From NCBI RefSeq assembly GCF_026212465.1, contig NC_080058.1, positions 20,061,333 to 20,125,332 on the forward strand: DNA of 64,000 bases, read 5' to 3'. Position numbers and translations under genes: made by a program. The notes beneath the pieces are model-generated. The model was not told the DNA's origin and did not search any database. It saw only the letters and a program-made list of their open reading frames with translations. Origin of the DNA: Amaranthus tricolor. Taxonomy: Eukaryota; Streptophyta; Magnoliopsida; Caryophyllales; Amaranthaceae. Of the stretch, positions 47,978-61,643 are shown one piece after another; position 1 is the stretch's first letter, and every line of letters begins with the position of its first letter.

Positions 47978-48957
47978 CTAGGAAGCTTGATATAAATCCA
48001 CTAAATGTTTGGCGGTACGACAAGTTCGCCCCCAATGTCTAGTCATGCCACATCTATTACATGTGCTTTTGTATTTCTGAAATTGTTTAAAATTATCATT
48101 TCGGAGGGGGGGGGGGGGGGGGGGGTGGGGAAATATATTTCTTTTATAAACGTGGCTACGCCCACGGCCACGACTAAGTCTATGACCACGACCACGACCA
48201 CGGCCATAGAAATTTCCTTGTTCAAAAGTATTCATGCCGCTCTTTCGTGATATTTTCCACGACCTCTGCCTCTTATGAAATAGTTCCCACGACCTCGATG
48301 GCGCACATTCCTCTCAATCATATTTGTTTCATTAAAGGCCATAGTACCAACCGGTCTTCTGTTGTGATTTTTCAATAATAGTTCATTATTTTGCTCCGTA
48401 ACAAGAAGTGTTTTCAGCAATTCATGATATTTCTTGAAATGCCTTTTGCGATATTGTTGTTGTAACAAAATGCTATTTACGTGAAAGGTTGACAATGTTT
48501 TTTCTATCATTTCTTCATCTGTTATTATTTGTCCACAATAGACTAATTTTGATTTTATCAGATGAAGGGCTGAATTATAATCACTTATTGATTTGAAATC
48601 TTGAAATCTTAACTCTCGCCATTCATCGATGGCCTTTGGGAGAAGTACACTTTTATTATGGCCAAATCTTTCATTTAGCTCTTCCCAAAGTAATTTTGGG
48701 TCCTCATAATTGGTGTATTCATGTTTGAGACTGTCGGTTAAATGATGTCTCAAAATTGATGCAGCTTTTGCCTTATCTTCCTCAATTTTTATGGGATCTC
48801 TTTCAATACCATTTCTTTTGTCGGTGGGATTAAGTTCAATTATTGTGCATAATAAACCTTTTCCTTTTAGATATAATTTGACATCTGAAGCCCATTGTAT
48901 AAAATTGTTTTCCTTTAATTCCAGGGCATTGAATTCTCTCTTTTTGAGATCAACCAT
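47978..48957 (-). pseudogene. Copia 2 gag
   Basis: Frame 48957-48232 has 241 residues: FNALELKENNFIQWASDVKL, KAKAASILRHHLTDSLKHEY, LLWEELNERFGHNKSVLLPK, LRFQDFKSISDYNSALHLIK (UBN2-type gag), then RGRGNYFIRGRGRGKYHERAA. After a frame break the CCHC knuckle CNRCGMTRHWGRTC lies at about 47990-48070, near a homopolymer G20 run (48106-48125) that is the likely cause or site of frame instability. Confidence 0.85.
48106..48125. repeat. G20 homopolymer
   Basis: Twenty consecutive G residues, then TGGGG, within copia 2 gag between the Gly/Arg linker and the zinc knuckle. On the coding strand it gives a run of proline codons. Confidence 0.9.
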
Positions 48958-49890
48958 TATTTTCTACAATTGAGAAAATGACAAGGTTATTTAATGATTT
49001 TGTGTATCATTAGTGATATTAAAGCATATTAGTCTTATCTCCCCCTGATTTAAAATCTCAAAACATAATAAGCACAATATAATCATAAATAAAAATAAAG
49101 TAGATAGTATTAATAGATGATAAAACAAAAATACAAATTACTAAACAAATACAAGATTTATAATTTATTTTTGAATAATGAGGTAGAGCATTAGCGCTAC
49201 GAGTAATACAATTAAACCCATAATGACAAGGAATGCATCTAGTATTTTACTTATATTGTCGGCAATTGGATTGATATGGGTGTTTGTAGATGTATTGTTT
49301 GCCATGGATGGTTGAAGGAAGAAGAAGATGAAAAAAAAATTATTTATTTATTGTGTTTGCGATAAGGTGTGAGTGGTGTGTGTGTCTGTGTTTATGACGG
49401 GTAGAAGACCCTATTTATAGGGAATAAAAAGACCATTTTCATAATTGATCTCCAAGATTAAAAACAATGGTAAAATTTTTTATTTTTTTTTTTTTAATTT
49501 TTTTTATTGTTATTATTATTATTATTATTATTCAGAATCGAATCCTTGACGATTTACTTAAATTATAATTTTTGGACCACTCTGGCATTCATCCCAGGGT
49601 GATATTTTTACAATTAGGAAAGGATTTTATGTTGTGTAGAAATAATGTGGTCATGTGTGCTAATAATCTGTGTTATAGGTAAATTAAGACAATTTATTAT
49701 TATAATGTTAAAATAGAATCAAATAAAATCGTTATTTATTATTATTTGAAGGTGAAATTATATTTTATGAGTTTATTAAGTGATTATATAATTTATAGAC
49801 TAAAATAACCAAATGCATATGCACATAATATGATGACATGATTAGAAAAATAAAGATAAAACCGTCCATAAAGACGAGTTCAATATAAAA
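48958..49890 (-). other. Copia 2 5' leader, truncated
   Basis: No coding. It includes a poly-T/(TTA)n stretch (49480-49535). AAACCGTCCATAAAGACG (49859-49876) is comparable with the copia 1 leader. Ends abruptly at 49890, where LARD LTR sequence begins. Confidence 0.55.
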
Positions 49891-51863
49891 CGAATCAATA
49901 ATCACTTGATTTTCTTTGAAATCAATAACCATAACTCATTTTCATAGTACAATATATTTAAAAGCTCATATTTATAAAGCGGTGAACATACAAAACATAA
50001 TTCTGATCAAGGACTAGAAGCCAAGGTCAAACGAAGTCAAAATCCAAAATTACGAACACCAAAAATTATACAGTTTTACTAAAATAACAGCAGCAGTCAT
50101 ACCACACCTTATAAAACATAACTTGAACGTCAAAATACGTTAATTAAATTTAAAAGAAAGTAGTTTGCTTGTAGGTTACCTTTATGAATAAATTCTTCAA
50201 CCAAAATTCAAATTAGAAAAACAAAGAACTTCATTGATGCATTTGAACAAACACCTTGTGTACATCAACTTATAACGCCAAAGGATAACAATCCAAGCTC
50301 CCTTTTTCATCACCATTAATAATACTCAACAAACTCTACCATCCATAATTACCCAATAAATAAACATAAAATAATCTTAAATACTTGATTAAAGAAATAA
50401 CCAATTGAAATCCCAATTTGAACAATTAATCTCATGATTGGTTATTCTCAATTTTCATGACAGTCTGTTATGATTTTGCTGTTAACTCTCTCATACAAAC
50501 TCATTTGGGGGTGATTCAAGTACCTACGCGACCGCGACTCAGAGCTCTACCAAAACCCAAAAATGGCCAGAAGATGCTTGAAATCAGTCGAGAACAGAGA
50601 GGACAGAACCAGATTTTTTTAAGAACTATAAGTTAACTTTGATTTTAAACATTAAAGATGAATCAAAACCCCAAATTGTAACCATTAATTAAATACTACC
50701 ACATGATCTAGAACTTAAAGAGAACCCAAATGAATCTAACTTCAATACTTGAATTAATTACCCAATTGATGTAAAAATTAACCCAAATTACCATTACTAA
50801 TCAACATTAAACAAAAACCCAAAACTTGATAAGAACTCAATTTGATACTAGAAACCTAACTTGATATCATAATCAAAATTACCTAAATAAAACTAATTGA
50901 TACTCAAACTATAACCCAAAAACAAGATCATAATATCCAAGTTCAACATGAAGTTTAAAATCAATAATCTTGACAATAACTTAGTCATCACAAACTCAAA
51001 GCATAATAAACAGATTTTCAACAATAAACAATATATTGAATCAAAATCATAGTCATAAATCAAATGAATTTGATATATAAAATCAATTACTCAAAATAAA
51101 ACTTTAAAAGCTTTACTAATTGTGTCTTACCTCTTTTATGAGCAAATTTCTATTAAAACTTGATATACAAGCTTTTAGAAAATCATGGATGAATCACCTC
51201 TTTAATGATCACCTTTATTATCTCCCAATGGAACTTCAATTCACTAATTTTTCCCCAAATTAGAAACCCTAACTTGATTCTATAAACCCAATTGAGATTC
51301 AACTCAAAAAACCCAAATTGATAAAACCCTAACTTTAATATGAATAACAAGACATGAAACATTACCAAAAATAAGGAGGTAAGAAGGTGGTGACTGAAGT
51401 GGCGACAAAGGTGGCGCAGCAGTGGCAGCTTGCGCCACCATATGTGGAGGCACGATGGTGGTAGTGATGATTGATAATGCTGTTGAGGTTTGAGGGAGGA
51501 CGGGAGCTCAATTTTGAGTATGTTTATTTTCTATATTTTTATAAAAAATGAAGGAAGATGAGTAACCTGATATTGTTAAATGTTTGGCACCTAATATGTT
51601 TATGTGTCTAACCATGATACATATACTTTTTACCCTATTTTCAACATATAACTTACTTTTGTCCCAAATTAAATACGATTGATATCCTTAAATTATAAAA
51701 TATTATTACGTGTCTCAATAAAATAACATACTTAAAATTTAATAACCCAAATGTATTAAAATATTTTACTAAGTCCTAATAAAATATCACGCTTAAGAAA
51801 TACTAATCCCAGATGCACTTAATTAATTACAATTAATTAAGCGGCTAATTTTTAGACTATTCA
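49891..51863 (-). repeat. LARD 3' LTR (outer ~957 bp deleted)
   Basis: Starts CGAATCAATAATCACTTGAT, identical to 56941, and ends AGACTATTCA. It contains about 95 bp (near 51590-51680) absent from the other LTR. Confidence 0.8.
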
Positions 51864-54800
51864 TTCTCCCCTAACTTAAAATAATTTCGTCCTGAAATCA
51901 AGACAACACTCAACTCAACTTTAAACTTAAATCGAATCCCTCCCTAACTTAGACTAAACTTCAATTAGCTAAACTCAACTTCATGAATTTACTTAAATAG
52001 TCGGCGTTCATCCAAGTTGAAAAAAAAAAAACAATTTTTTATGATTCAATCACGAATCAAAATATTTTTCCAATTTAAATTAAACATCAAAACTCCATTT
52101 TTATAATCCATAAAATATAGTCAACTTCTAAATCTACCTCACATGACCATTTTTGTAACCAAGCTCATCACATCAATCTCTTAATCAAGTTCAATATTCA
52201 GTTTATTGCGCAACATGTCATGATTACAGTCAAATTTTAATCTTAGTTTGTTAATTCGTATTCTGATTCTAATTTACTTTATAATTTCAATTTAATGTTC
52301 AACTCATTAACTAATTTATAATTCAGTTCATTTTCAAAGTCTCTTATTCACCATTGAAGTCTCATATATTATTTCATATTCGAACTCGTACTCGTGTCTA
52401 TCATCCTTAATAAATTTATCAAGATCTAACTTATATGTCCAATCATACTTATACTTTGAAACACATATCCGCAATTCAATTAACCACACTTCTTGCATGT
52501 AATACATTCCAAATCTAATACGACAATCCAAATCTAACTTTCCCCGTACAAGCCATGTGAACCCAAATACATCATCCACTTCATAAATTTAGTTCTCTGT
52601 ACGCTTAAGAAACTAACCCCAAGCATTACTCAAATTGATAATCATGACTCAAAACAACGTTAGCAAACATTTTAAACTTCAAAACAAAGATGTTTCTATG
52701 ATCTACGGAAAATTTGAAAGAGTTTCTCTTCAAAAAGATAATATTAAAATTTAATTTTCAAAATCAAATATATTTTCAAGTCAAACTAACTTACTAAATC
52801 AGTTTCAACTAATTTACTTGAACATAAAATCAAATATAGCTTTAACTAAAAGTTAACTATCGTTATTTTAACTTTCAAAATATTTATCTATACAATATAT
52901 TCTTTTAGCTTACTTTACATGCACTTGTACCGTTCGATTCTTCAATATCCTTAATTTGACCAACTCATTCCCAATAAAAATAGAACTTGATTTAACAATT
53001 CTTACAACTCCCTAAGTAATTCAGGATCATCACCTTAAGTCACACATTTCATTCTTCGTAGTCATTCAGTTTGAACCATAATCATTTATTTTTCTTTAAC
53101 GACCTTAATCATTTTCATTCTTCAACTTTTAATAACTGTATCCTTCGTGATCATTTAACTTGAACTCATTATACATTTACATCCACCTTTGTTTATTAAT
53201 CCCCAGTATTTAAAGTTTTATGCACATCTTTCCTAAATAACATCCACACTCTTGATATCCAAATTCATGCGATACGTAACTTCTATTTCGACAATTTGGT
53301 TCATTATTAATACAATTTTACACTAACTTAGTCCACTAAATTTTTATCTTTTAATGTATCTTCCAATCACGATTTGAATAAACACTTTTGTTTCCTAAAT
53401 TATTAGCTTTTCAATCTGAAAGTTGATAAGAGGTTGTATACCCGTTTAAAATTTTTGTCTGGAAGGTTATCTCAAGAGATTGAGTGACCTTTCAAAAACT
53501 GTTTTCTGGGACAGTTTTTAGGTCGAGTTGCAAAACTATAACGTATGTGCGGAAAATAAACTTAAAGAATAACACATGATATGTTAACGAGGTTCGGTTC
53601 TAAACAACCTACTCCCCGCCTATGGGTTTTCTTTCAATTCGTAGGATTTCAACGCCTTTTATTAATAGACTTTAAGACAAACAAGAAGATCTCTCTATCT
53701 TCTCTCACCACGCTCTTCCCCTTGAAGAAATTTCTACAAGTCTCTTAATAAAAGCAAATCCCAAATCTCACAATAGAGATTACAAGTTGAACACGTTGAA
53801 AAGCATTCTAAGTTAGACATATTAATCTATGAAATAATCTAACTCTTTTTAACACTTAAGCCTATTACAAATTGTAAGAGCTAGATGAATTAAGAATTAC
53901 AACTCTTTTGAATACTTAGAGAATACTAGATCTAAAGTCAATAAGAGAGAAATGTAAGAAGAGGTCCATCCTTAATTCTTGAACGAAGCCTTGTATTTAT
54001 ATATGTCACGCCTCAACGTATCCTTGAAGAGCAAGAAAGCTTCATCCATCAATTTCGCTGATCTGGATATTCTATGATTGTCTTCAAGACCTTGAGCTTT
54101 AATTCAAACTGACGTTACACTGACAGCTCATATATTTTCGTCATTGTGTGCTGTAATTTGTTTTTGATAACCAATGTTGTGCTCCCACGTTAGAACTTAT
54201 AAAAGATATTGAAAACTCAGCAAAAACCAGATAAAATAACGTGTAAATACTTATTCAAATTAATTCCTATTTTTAGCATGAATTTAAATCATCATTTCCT
54301 ATTTTTAGCATCAATTTAAAATATCATCTTATTTATAGGAAACTCTTTAATTAGCTTAACAACAAATTTAAATTCAAATTATTAACATGTACTATAATAA
54401 AACGTGTTTAGCTTGTACTTATAGATATTTATTCATCCAACTATTTTAAACATATATTTTAAATTCAAATTTAAAATATCCGAACGTTAATAATAAACGT
54501 ATAAACAAACTTAATTTCAATATTTAACCTATTGAAATATTTCAAAGATAACTTAAATGAACCTTGACCTATTTTATATTTCAAAGTTAATTTTAATAAC
54601 CCTTGACCTATTAAAATATTTCAAATATAATTACGAAAATAACCTTATTGTAAACACAATTATCTTAAAAACCTTTAAACTTATTTCAAGATTTATACAT
54701 TTAACCTTAAGATAAACTTAAGTCATTTAAACATATTTCAATATTTCGAACTTAAAATGTATAACAACTATTCATTTTATATTCCATATGATTTTAGACT

Positions 54801-55968
54801 GACTTAAACAACTAAATGTAACTACTAAATTTATTTGTTTAATTAATATGTGTTTTGGATTATCATCATTTAAGAGAGTTGAGTCTTCACAATCACCATA
54901 ATACAATTAGCTTCTAATCAAATATTCATTTTCCATAAGTACAATTTAACTTCAAATTTCTCCATATATGTAATACAAGGCTTCCATAACTTTTTATTGA
55001 TTCTTATTTGACTTATGAACTTCAACTCACATTAACCATGAATAAGACTTGACATAATGTGAACCATTCAAACTTTTTAATTCTCAAAATTATCCTTTCA
55101 ACATTGTAAATCATTTAGAATATTCTCCATCATAACTTTACATATACCTCAATACGTATAGAGCGCTCAATAGGCTTGACACAATATAAATTTTATGACA
55201 TTCCTATTCATATCAACCCTTGTTTCTTTTTCGCAACTTCCCATAATTGAAATTCTCATCCAAATATCATTAAATTGAACATGTCAAATAATTTTTCTAC
55301 ATTCTTTATTCCTTGATTGATTTCTAATCTTTACACAGAATTAACTCATAACTTTCAATATTCCCAAAATGCTACTTTTGAACTCTTTGCCTCGAATCAT
55401 TCTTGCAAAATATCATCGCAATTGTCGTTAAACTTGGTCCTCAACTCCTCGTGCCAGTTACCCGAGTATATATAATATCTTTTGTAAAAAAATGTCAAGA
55501 ATACTTGACACGAATATTTACATTTCAAGTTGAAATTTGAAACTCTTAAAAACATTTTTTTTATACATGACATAAAAACAATCACACAAAATTTCACATA
55601 AGATCAATTACATCCACCAATCAAGATTCAAACGAAAAATTTCTAATCTAACTTAACCTTTATTCCCTTTAAAACTCCTATCACCAAACTTTGATGTCCC
55701 GAATTCATAATCCGGACTTAACTCCTGCGAGCCCTTCGGCATGACTCTACCTAAAAGAAGATTCACAACACGTAAGAAAACTTCTGTTTTCCTTAGCACA
55801 TAAACACGTTACACATCACACTTATAACACACAGTCACATTCGTACCATCCGATTCTCGGAGGTTACACCGTAAGACTTGACGACCGCACTTTCTCGGGT
55901 TTTCGAAATTTATTTTTCAATAATTTTGTACTCAAATATGAGGATTTGAGTACTCCAGAAACAACAAT
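51864..55968 (-). other. LARD interior, non-coding
   Basis: AT-rich with no retroviral domain and only short random frames. Parts resemble the end of the insertion at 43507-47485 (ATAATTTCGTCC, ACAACTCCC..ACCTTAAGTCA). 53422-about 54230 looks like a separate minus-strand LTR: TGATAAGAGGTTGTATACCC at one end, AACGAGGTTCGGTTC near it, and a TATA motif (CATATATAAATAC on the minus strand, about 53994-54006). I could not fix its other end. Confidence 0.5.
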
Positions 55969-55980
55969 GCTCTGATACCA
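55969..55980 (-). other. LARD primer-binding site
   Basis: Minus strand TGGTATCAGAGC, matching initiator Met tRNA, two bases from the LTR. Confidence 0.85.
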
Positions 55981-55982
55981 AA

Positions 55983-58818
55983 TGAAACAGCCCCAACCAG
56001 CGTGAACAATATAATAATATTGTCTTTAAAGGATAGCGGAAGACTTATAGAAATTTGGGCTGAATTCAACCTGTGGCTCGATAAGCGCAGCAAACCAATA
56101 TCAGAGTATTTAAAACTTTTTTACATAATTAAGTGAATATTATTTACAAAACATTATAAAATTATTAAAATTTAATTTACAAATATCTAATTTACATTTA
56201 TATTTCAAAAAGAAGTCCTCGCCTCGCACATAACACACAATATAAGTAGGCATCATCTCTACATCAGAGCTAACCTGAAAATTGATCTATCCCCCATAAG
56301 GGATAGGCCCCATCAAAGACTGTCAACAATTGAATTGTTGAATAATCCAACAAATTATCACATTTATATACAAGTCATTAACAAAATCTCTAGTCAAATT
56401 CTTTGCTCAATTGGTAACTTCCTAAAAACATTATTATATCCGAATCCAAACTCTTATAAAAACATCGTTTGGTATCGACATAAACACGTCTATGAACCTT
56501 TAGTTCATACCGAATCAAAATACGGCTATAGCTTTACAAGTTAACAGCGAAATCAAAATACAGCTATTACTTTACAAGTCATGAATAACAAAACAATACA
56601 GCAAACGAAACATATGCTTTTATTGCGAAACAAACAAAACTTTATATACCAAACATATTTATTCAAAACTCATTAAAAACAATAATGTAACAACTGTTTA
56701 AAACGTGGGAATATATGGACCGTCAGGAAGTACGCTTGATCTAACAACTGAGAACACGAGTGATCGTCATCACCGAAATACGGTTCTTGCAAGAACGAAA
56801 CGGGATCGTGGGCTCGAGACCGATCCAAATAAGCATTACCTATTATCAAATTATAGGATTTCACAATAATCTGGATATAAATATCCGTTGCCAATTCCCA
56901 AAAACGGACATTTTTCAATGTCGAACATTTCGATTTAATACGAATCAATAATCACTTGATTTTCTTTGAAATCAATAACCATAACTCATTTTCATAGTAC
57001 AATATATTTAAAAGCTCATATTTTTAAAGCGGTGAACATACAAAACATAATTTTTTTCAAGGACTAGAAGCCAAGGTCAAACGAAGTCAAAATCAAAAAT
57101 TTCGAACACCAAAAATTATAAAATTTTACTCAAATAACAGCAGCAGTAATACCACACCTTATAAAACATAACTTAACGTTAAAATACGTAAATTAAATTT
57201 AAAAGAAAATAGTTTGCTTGTAGGTTACCTTTATGAATAAATTCTTTAAGAAAAAATCAAATTAGAAAACCAAAGAACTTAATTGATGTATTTGAACAAA
57301 CACCTTCTGTACATAAACTTATAACGCCAAAGGATAACAATTCAAGCTCCCTTTTTCATCACCATCAGTAATACACAACAAACTCATACTATCCATAATC
57401 ACCCAGTAAAGAAACATAAAATAATCTTAAATACTTGATTAAAGAAATACCCAATTGAAATCCCAATTTGAACAATTAATCTCATGATTGGTTATTCTCG
57501 ATTTTCATGAAAGTCTGTTATCATTTTGCTGATAACTCTCTCATACAAACTCATTTGGGGTTGATTCAAGTACCAAAGCGACCGCGACTCAGAGCTCTAC
57601 AAATCTTATGCAGACACCAAAACCCAAAAATGGTTAGAACATGCTTGAAATCAGTCGAGAACGGAGAGGACAGAACCGGAATTTTTAAGAACTATAAATG
57701 AACTTTGTTTTTAAACTTTAGAGATGAATCAAAACCCCAAATTGTAACCATTAATCAAATACTACCACATGAACTAGAACTTAAAGAGAACCCAAATGAA
57801 TCCAACTTTAATACTCAAATTAATTACCCAATTGATGTAAAAATTAACCCAAATAACCATTACTAATCAACATTAAACAAGAACCCAAAACTTGATAAGA
57901 ACTCAATTTGATACAAGAAACCTAACTTTATATCATAATCAAAATTACCTAAATAAATCTAATTGATACCCAAACTATAACCCAAAAACAAGATCATAAT
58001 ACCCAAGTCCAACATGAAGTTTAATCTAAATAATCTTGACAATAACTTACTCAAAGCATAATAAACAGATTTTCAATAATAAACAATATATTGAATCAAA
58101 ATCATAGTCATAAATCAAATGAATTTGATATATAAAATCATTTACTCAAAATAAAAGTTTAAAAGCTTTACTAATTGTCTCTTACCTCTTTTATGAGCAA
58201 ATCTCCATTAAAACTTGATGTACAAGCTTTTAGAAAATCATGGATGAATCACCTCTTCAATGATCAACTTTATTATCTCCCAATGGAACTTCAATTCACT
58301 AATTTTTCCCCAAATTAAAAACCCTAACTTGATTCTATAAACCCAATTGAGATTCAACTCAAAAACCCCAAATTGATAAAACCCTAACTTTAATATCAAT
58401 AACAAGACATGAAACTTTACCAAAAATAAAGTGGTAAGAAGGTGGTGACTGAAGTGGCGGCAAAGGTGGCGCAGCAGTGGCAGCATACGTGGAGGCACGA
58501 TGGTGGTAGTGATGATTTATAATGGTGTTGAGGTTTGAGGGATGAGGGGAGCTCAATTTTGAGTATGGTTTTATTTTCTATATTTTTATAAAAAATGAAG
58601 GAAGATGAGTAACCTGATATTGTTAAATATGATTGATATGCTTAAATAATAAAATATTATTACGTGTCTCTATAAAATAACGTACTTAAAATTTAATAAC
58701 CCAAATGTATTAAAATATTTTACTAAGTCCTAATAAAATATCACGCTTAAGAAATACTAATCCCAGATACACTTAAGTAATTACAATTAATTAAGCGGCT
58801 AATTTTTGGGCTATTTCA
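55983..58818 (-). repeat. LARD 5' LTR
   Basis: 2836 bp; TGAAACAGCCC and GGGCTATTTCA are the inverted terminal bases. The inner 1878 bp align with 49891-51863. Frames inside (56335-57701, 58238-58556) are not coding. Confidence 0.82.
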
Positions 58819-59569
58819 TTGGTATAAGTATGCAAATCAACTAATCGAGCGATGTGGCTGTCAATACCTCCTAGGAATCGAACAAGTGTTTGGGGTTCGT
58901 CCTCATTAACTCTGCACTTCGTGAGGTAGGATTCGAACCCCCTAGCATACTCCGCAACACTACTGTTTCCTTGCTCCAAATGATTGAACATGGAATAGTT
59001 GTCTTGCATATAGTATGAAGGTAAGAATTTCTCCTTCAACAACTTCTTCATATAGTATGAAGGTAAGAATTTCTCCTTCAACAGCTTCTTCATGAGTTAA
59101 GAATTGCTCCAAATGAAGGTAAGAATTTCTCCCTAGAATTTCTCCTTGCTCCAAATTTATGCATACTTTTTGAACTTCAATGCTACAATCTTGATTTTCT
59201 TGTGTTCGGGAGTTTGTTGATAGTCTAACACTCTTTCCACGATTTTTAACCATTCAACAAAGTCATCTACGTCTAGGCTTCCTTCAAAGTCGGGGATGTC
59301 GACATTAAAGTCAGGTGCTGGACGTTGGGTAGTGTGGTGTGGAGAAGATGGTTCGTCATCTTGGGATTTCGGGGATGAAACTTCATCCTCTTCGTTAGTA
59401 TCGGTGGAACGATCTTTGTTGCGGGTTTGATTGTAGAAATTCAAATATAATTGCGCAGATTTTTGAAGTGTTTCGATCCGGGTACTTTTTCTTCGCTGAT
59501 GTTTGCCAAACGTTTGATCTCTTTGCGCATATCTTCGATCACCTTAGGGTCTATGGTGACGTCACCCAT
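58819..59569 (-). pseudogene. Ty3-gypsy gag fragment interrupted by the LARD
   Basis: From ATG 59569 (MGDVTIDPKVIEDMRKEI) through DFNVDIPDFEGSLDVDDFVE, WLKIVERVLDYQQTPEHKKI, and HLEQGNSSVAEYARGFESYL to DSHIARLVDLHTYTN. This is gypsy gag with its characteristic EW...ER...K...VALKF block. Frames are broken after RLANISEE and after KFKKYA. The block KKLLKEKFLPSYYM is duplicated in tandem (59000-59090). The LARD ends at 58818 inside gag. Confidence 0.8.
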
Positions 59570-59796
59570 GGTGGTTGATTCCTTTAAGATTTCAGATGAA
59601 AATTCTGCCTAGTTTAATAGCAAATGATCATGAAAAATTATGAAATTTTATAGGTGCGTAGATCTGGAAAAAATACCAAAAATGAAAAAAAAGAAGTTTG
59701 CAATTTCGATATCAGACGAGGAAGTTATGGCTTGTCGAAGTTGGAGGCCGAAACTGTTTACGGGAACAGTTTCCGTGTGCGGTTTTCGATAAACTT

Positions 59797-59809
59797 GGCT
59801 TTGATACCA
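59797..59809 (-). other. Gypsy 2 primer-binding site
   Basis: Minus strand TGGTATCAAAGCC, a Met-tRNA-type site six bases from TGTAAGATCGCC at 59816. Confidence 0.8.
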
Positions 59810-59815
59810 ATATAT

Positions 59816-60690
59816 TGTAAGATCGCCTAATCCTTAGGGGTTCTTACAGCTTTAATCACGGATCGAAAGAAATAACGATGAAATAATAATGAAGGGAATG
59901 AAAGCTGCGTGGTGAATGTCAAACGCAATGAATGAAAATTTTTTGTGTTTTCTGTTTGATTTTTGAAAAATGCAAAGGAAGGATAGTTATGGCTAAAATT
60001 GAAACTCACTATGAATCCACGTAGCATGTAACGACGCTCTTAAGGCACAGGTGCACGTGCCAAATACACCAAGCATAAGTACTTTTGCAAATACGACTCT
60101 AATCCAAGAATCATACAAACAACGAGGATTGAAACAAAACGTTTCGGGTTTTCTTTATCAATAAGAAAAAACTCAAAATTAAATTTCATGCTAATCTCTT
60201 TATACAGAAAGCAAAATGAAAGAAACTAACTTAAAAAGAGACTCACAAACCGTGCACATAATCGGCTGGTGAGTGACGTGTGGTAGTTACCACATTGTGG
60301 CCGGTTATCACCTCTTGGTAACCATCCATTTGTGAGTAACTTCTCACGTAACTCTCGTCCTATTATCGCTTACAAAACCGACAAATAACTACCTAAATTT
60401 CAGAAATTAACCACTTAAAAACCGAAAAATATCTACCTAATATTTCTGAAAATAACTCCTAACAACTACCTATTTTCTGATTTTTATGAATTTGAGTACA
60501 TGGAAACAAATACCTAGCTACTTGGACTAAAATAAATTCAAAGAGATGATTTTCCACACGCCTAGATTGGAATCGGTTTTGCTGAAATTAGCTTCCGTGC
60601 TTTAACTTGATTTTTGTCTTTGATTTCCTCTTAACTTAAATAACTTATGTGCTTTGATTTGATTTTCGTCCTTGATTTCTTCTTGACAAT
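59816..60690 (-). repeat. Gypsy 2 5' LTR (outer boundary uncertain)
   Basis: Begins TGTAAGATCGCC beside the primer site. TGTAAGA at 59816 and TCTTACA at 59844 form a short inverted repeat. The outer end is not marked by a clear CA and duplication; 60690 is an estimate. Confidence 0.5.
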
Positions 60691-60956
60691 ACTTAAAATA
60701 TATGACATACTTTTTTTTGTTTTCTTAATTAAAAGTAAACACCAAAACATAAATGGACAGACCCAAAATACAAACATAAAATGAAACACAAACTAAAAAC
60801 TTAAACATTAAAATTCAGATTTGAATGAGGTAAAGCTTCATTATGTATGATCTTTGAAAGGTGGATTAAATGAGTGCTCGTTACATGACGGTGTGGTGCC
60901 AACATAATGCAATCATTAAACTAATATATGACATTTGATTTCTATTGATTAACTAG
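60691..60956. other. Short non-coding spacer
   Basis: A-rich, no gene. It could hold the outer part of the gypsy 2 LTR or an intron of the En/Spm-type gene. Confidence 0.4.
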
Positions 60957-61643
60957 GAAGAGCGTGGTAAAGCTTTTTATTCAGCAAGCAAAAGGAAGTT
61001 TTACTATCGCTTAACCCCTAAAACGCATGATAAAGCCAGATTAGAGTGGGTAGATGCATGTTTATACCCAAATTTGAGCCCCACGACCTCATCTACAACT
61101 ACTTCTACATCTGTGAATACTCCTGCTGGAGATCGGGTGCGAGATTGGTACTGCGGACTTCATTCCCATGATTTAAGTTGTAAAGATATCATTACTGATC
61201 CACGAACGAAGAAGGTTGTTGATGTTGTGGTGAGTTTTGAAATTATTAATTATATACTTGATTTGTTTTTGATTTTTTGGTTTTGATTTACTATAAATTA
61301 ATTATTATGTCACTCTTTATTTAAACAGATGAGGTGGAATGAAAAAGAAGCAACGGGGGAGTTTGCCCCTAGAGGCAATGTTGATGCATTGTAAATGGTC
61401 TTAGGGAAGGACCATAAAGAGCGGGTATTCGGAAAAGGAGGGGTTCATGTGGCGTTAAGGAAGGCCTTTGGCAAAGAGTGTGTCGCTACTCAATCAAGCA
61501 TGATGGCACCTGAAGAAGTAGCGACCCTCAAAAGGGAGATTACGAACGATTTTCTGGACAAAGTTCCAGAAAATGAGAGCATTCCATGTGGACTTGGCAA
61601 ATATTATTGTCGAGGATCAGCAAATTCAACATGGGGATCCTAA
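60957..61643 (+). pseudogene. En/Spm-type (Ptta) plant transposase fragment
   Basis: Exon 60957-61229 (after CTAG acceptor) encodes EERGKAFYSASKRKFYYRLT, ARLEWVDACLYPNL, and LHSHDLSCKDIITDPRTKKV. The donor GTG|GTGAGT leads to exon 61329 (after AAACAG): MRWNEKEATGEFAPRGNVDA, then VLGKDHKERVFGKGGVHVAL and QSSMMAPEEVATLKREITND. This is the conserved block of PF03004-type plant transposase-associated proteins of CACTA elements. A TAA at 61392 interrupts it in frame, so it is a relic. Confidence 0.72.

Larger units (their letters stand above)
49891..58818 (-). mobile_element. LARD-like non-coding LTR retrotransposon, left LTR truncated
   Basis: The right LTR, 55983-58818, is complete (TGAAACAGCCCC...GGGCTATTTCA). 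The left LTR keeps only 49891-51863, homologous to 56941-58818, so about 957 bp at its outer end are missing. A primer site on the minus strand (TGGTATCAGAGC, 55969-55980) and a polypurine tract beside the left LTR (ATTCTCCCCTAAC, 51863-51875) define a roughly 4.1-kb interior with no gag or pol. Such elements need proteins supplied in trans. Confidence 0.75.
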
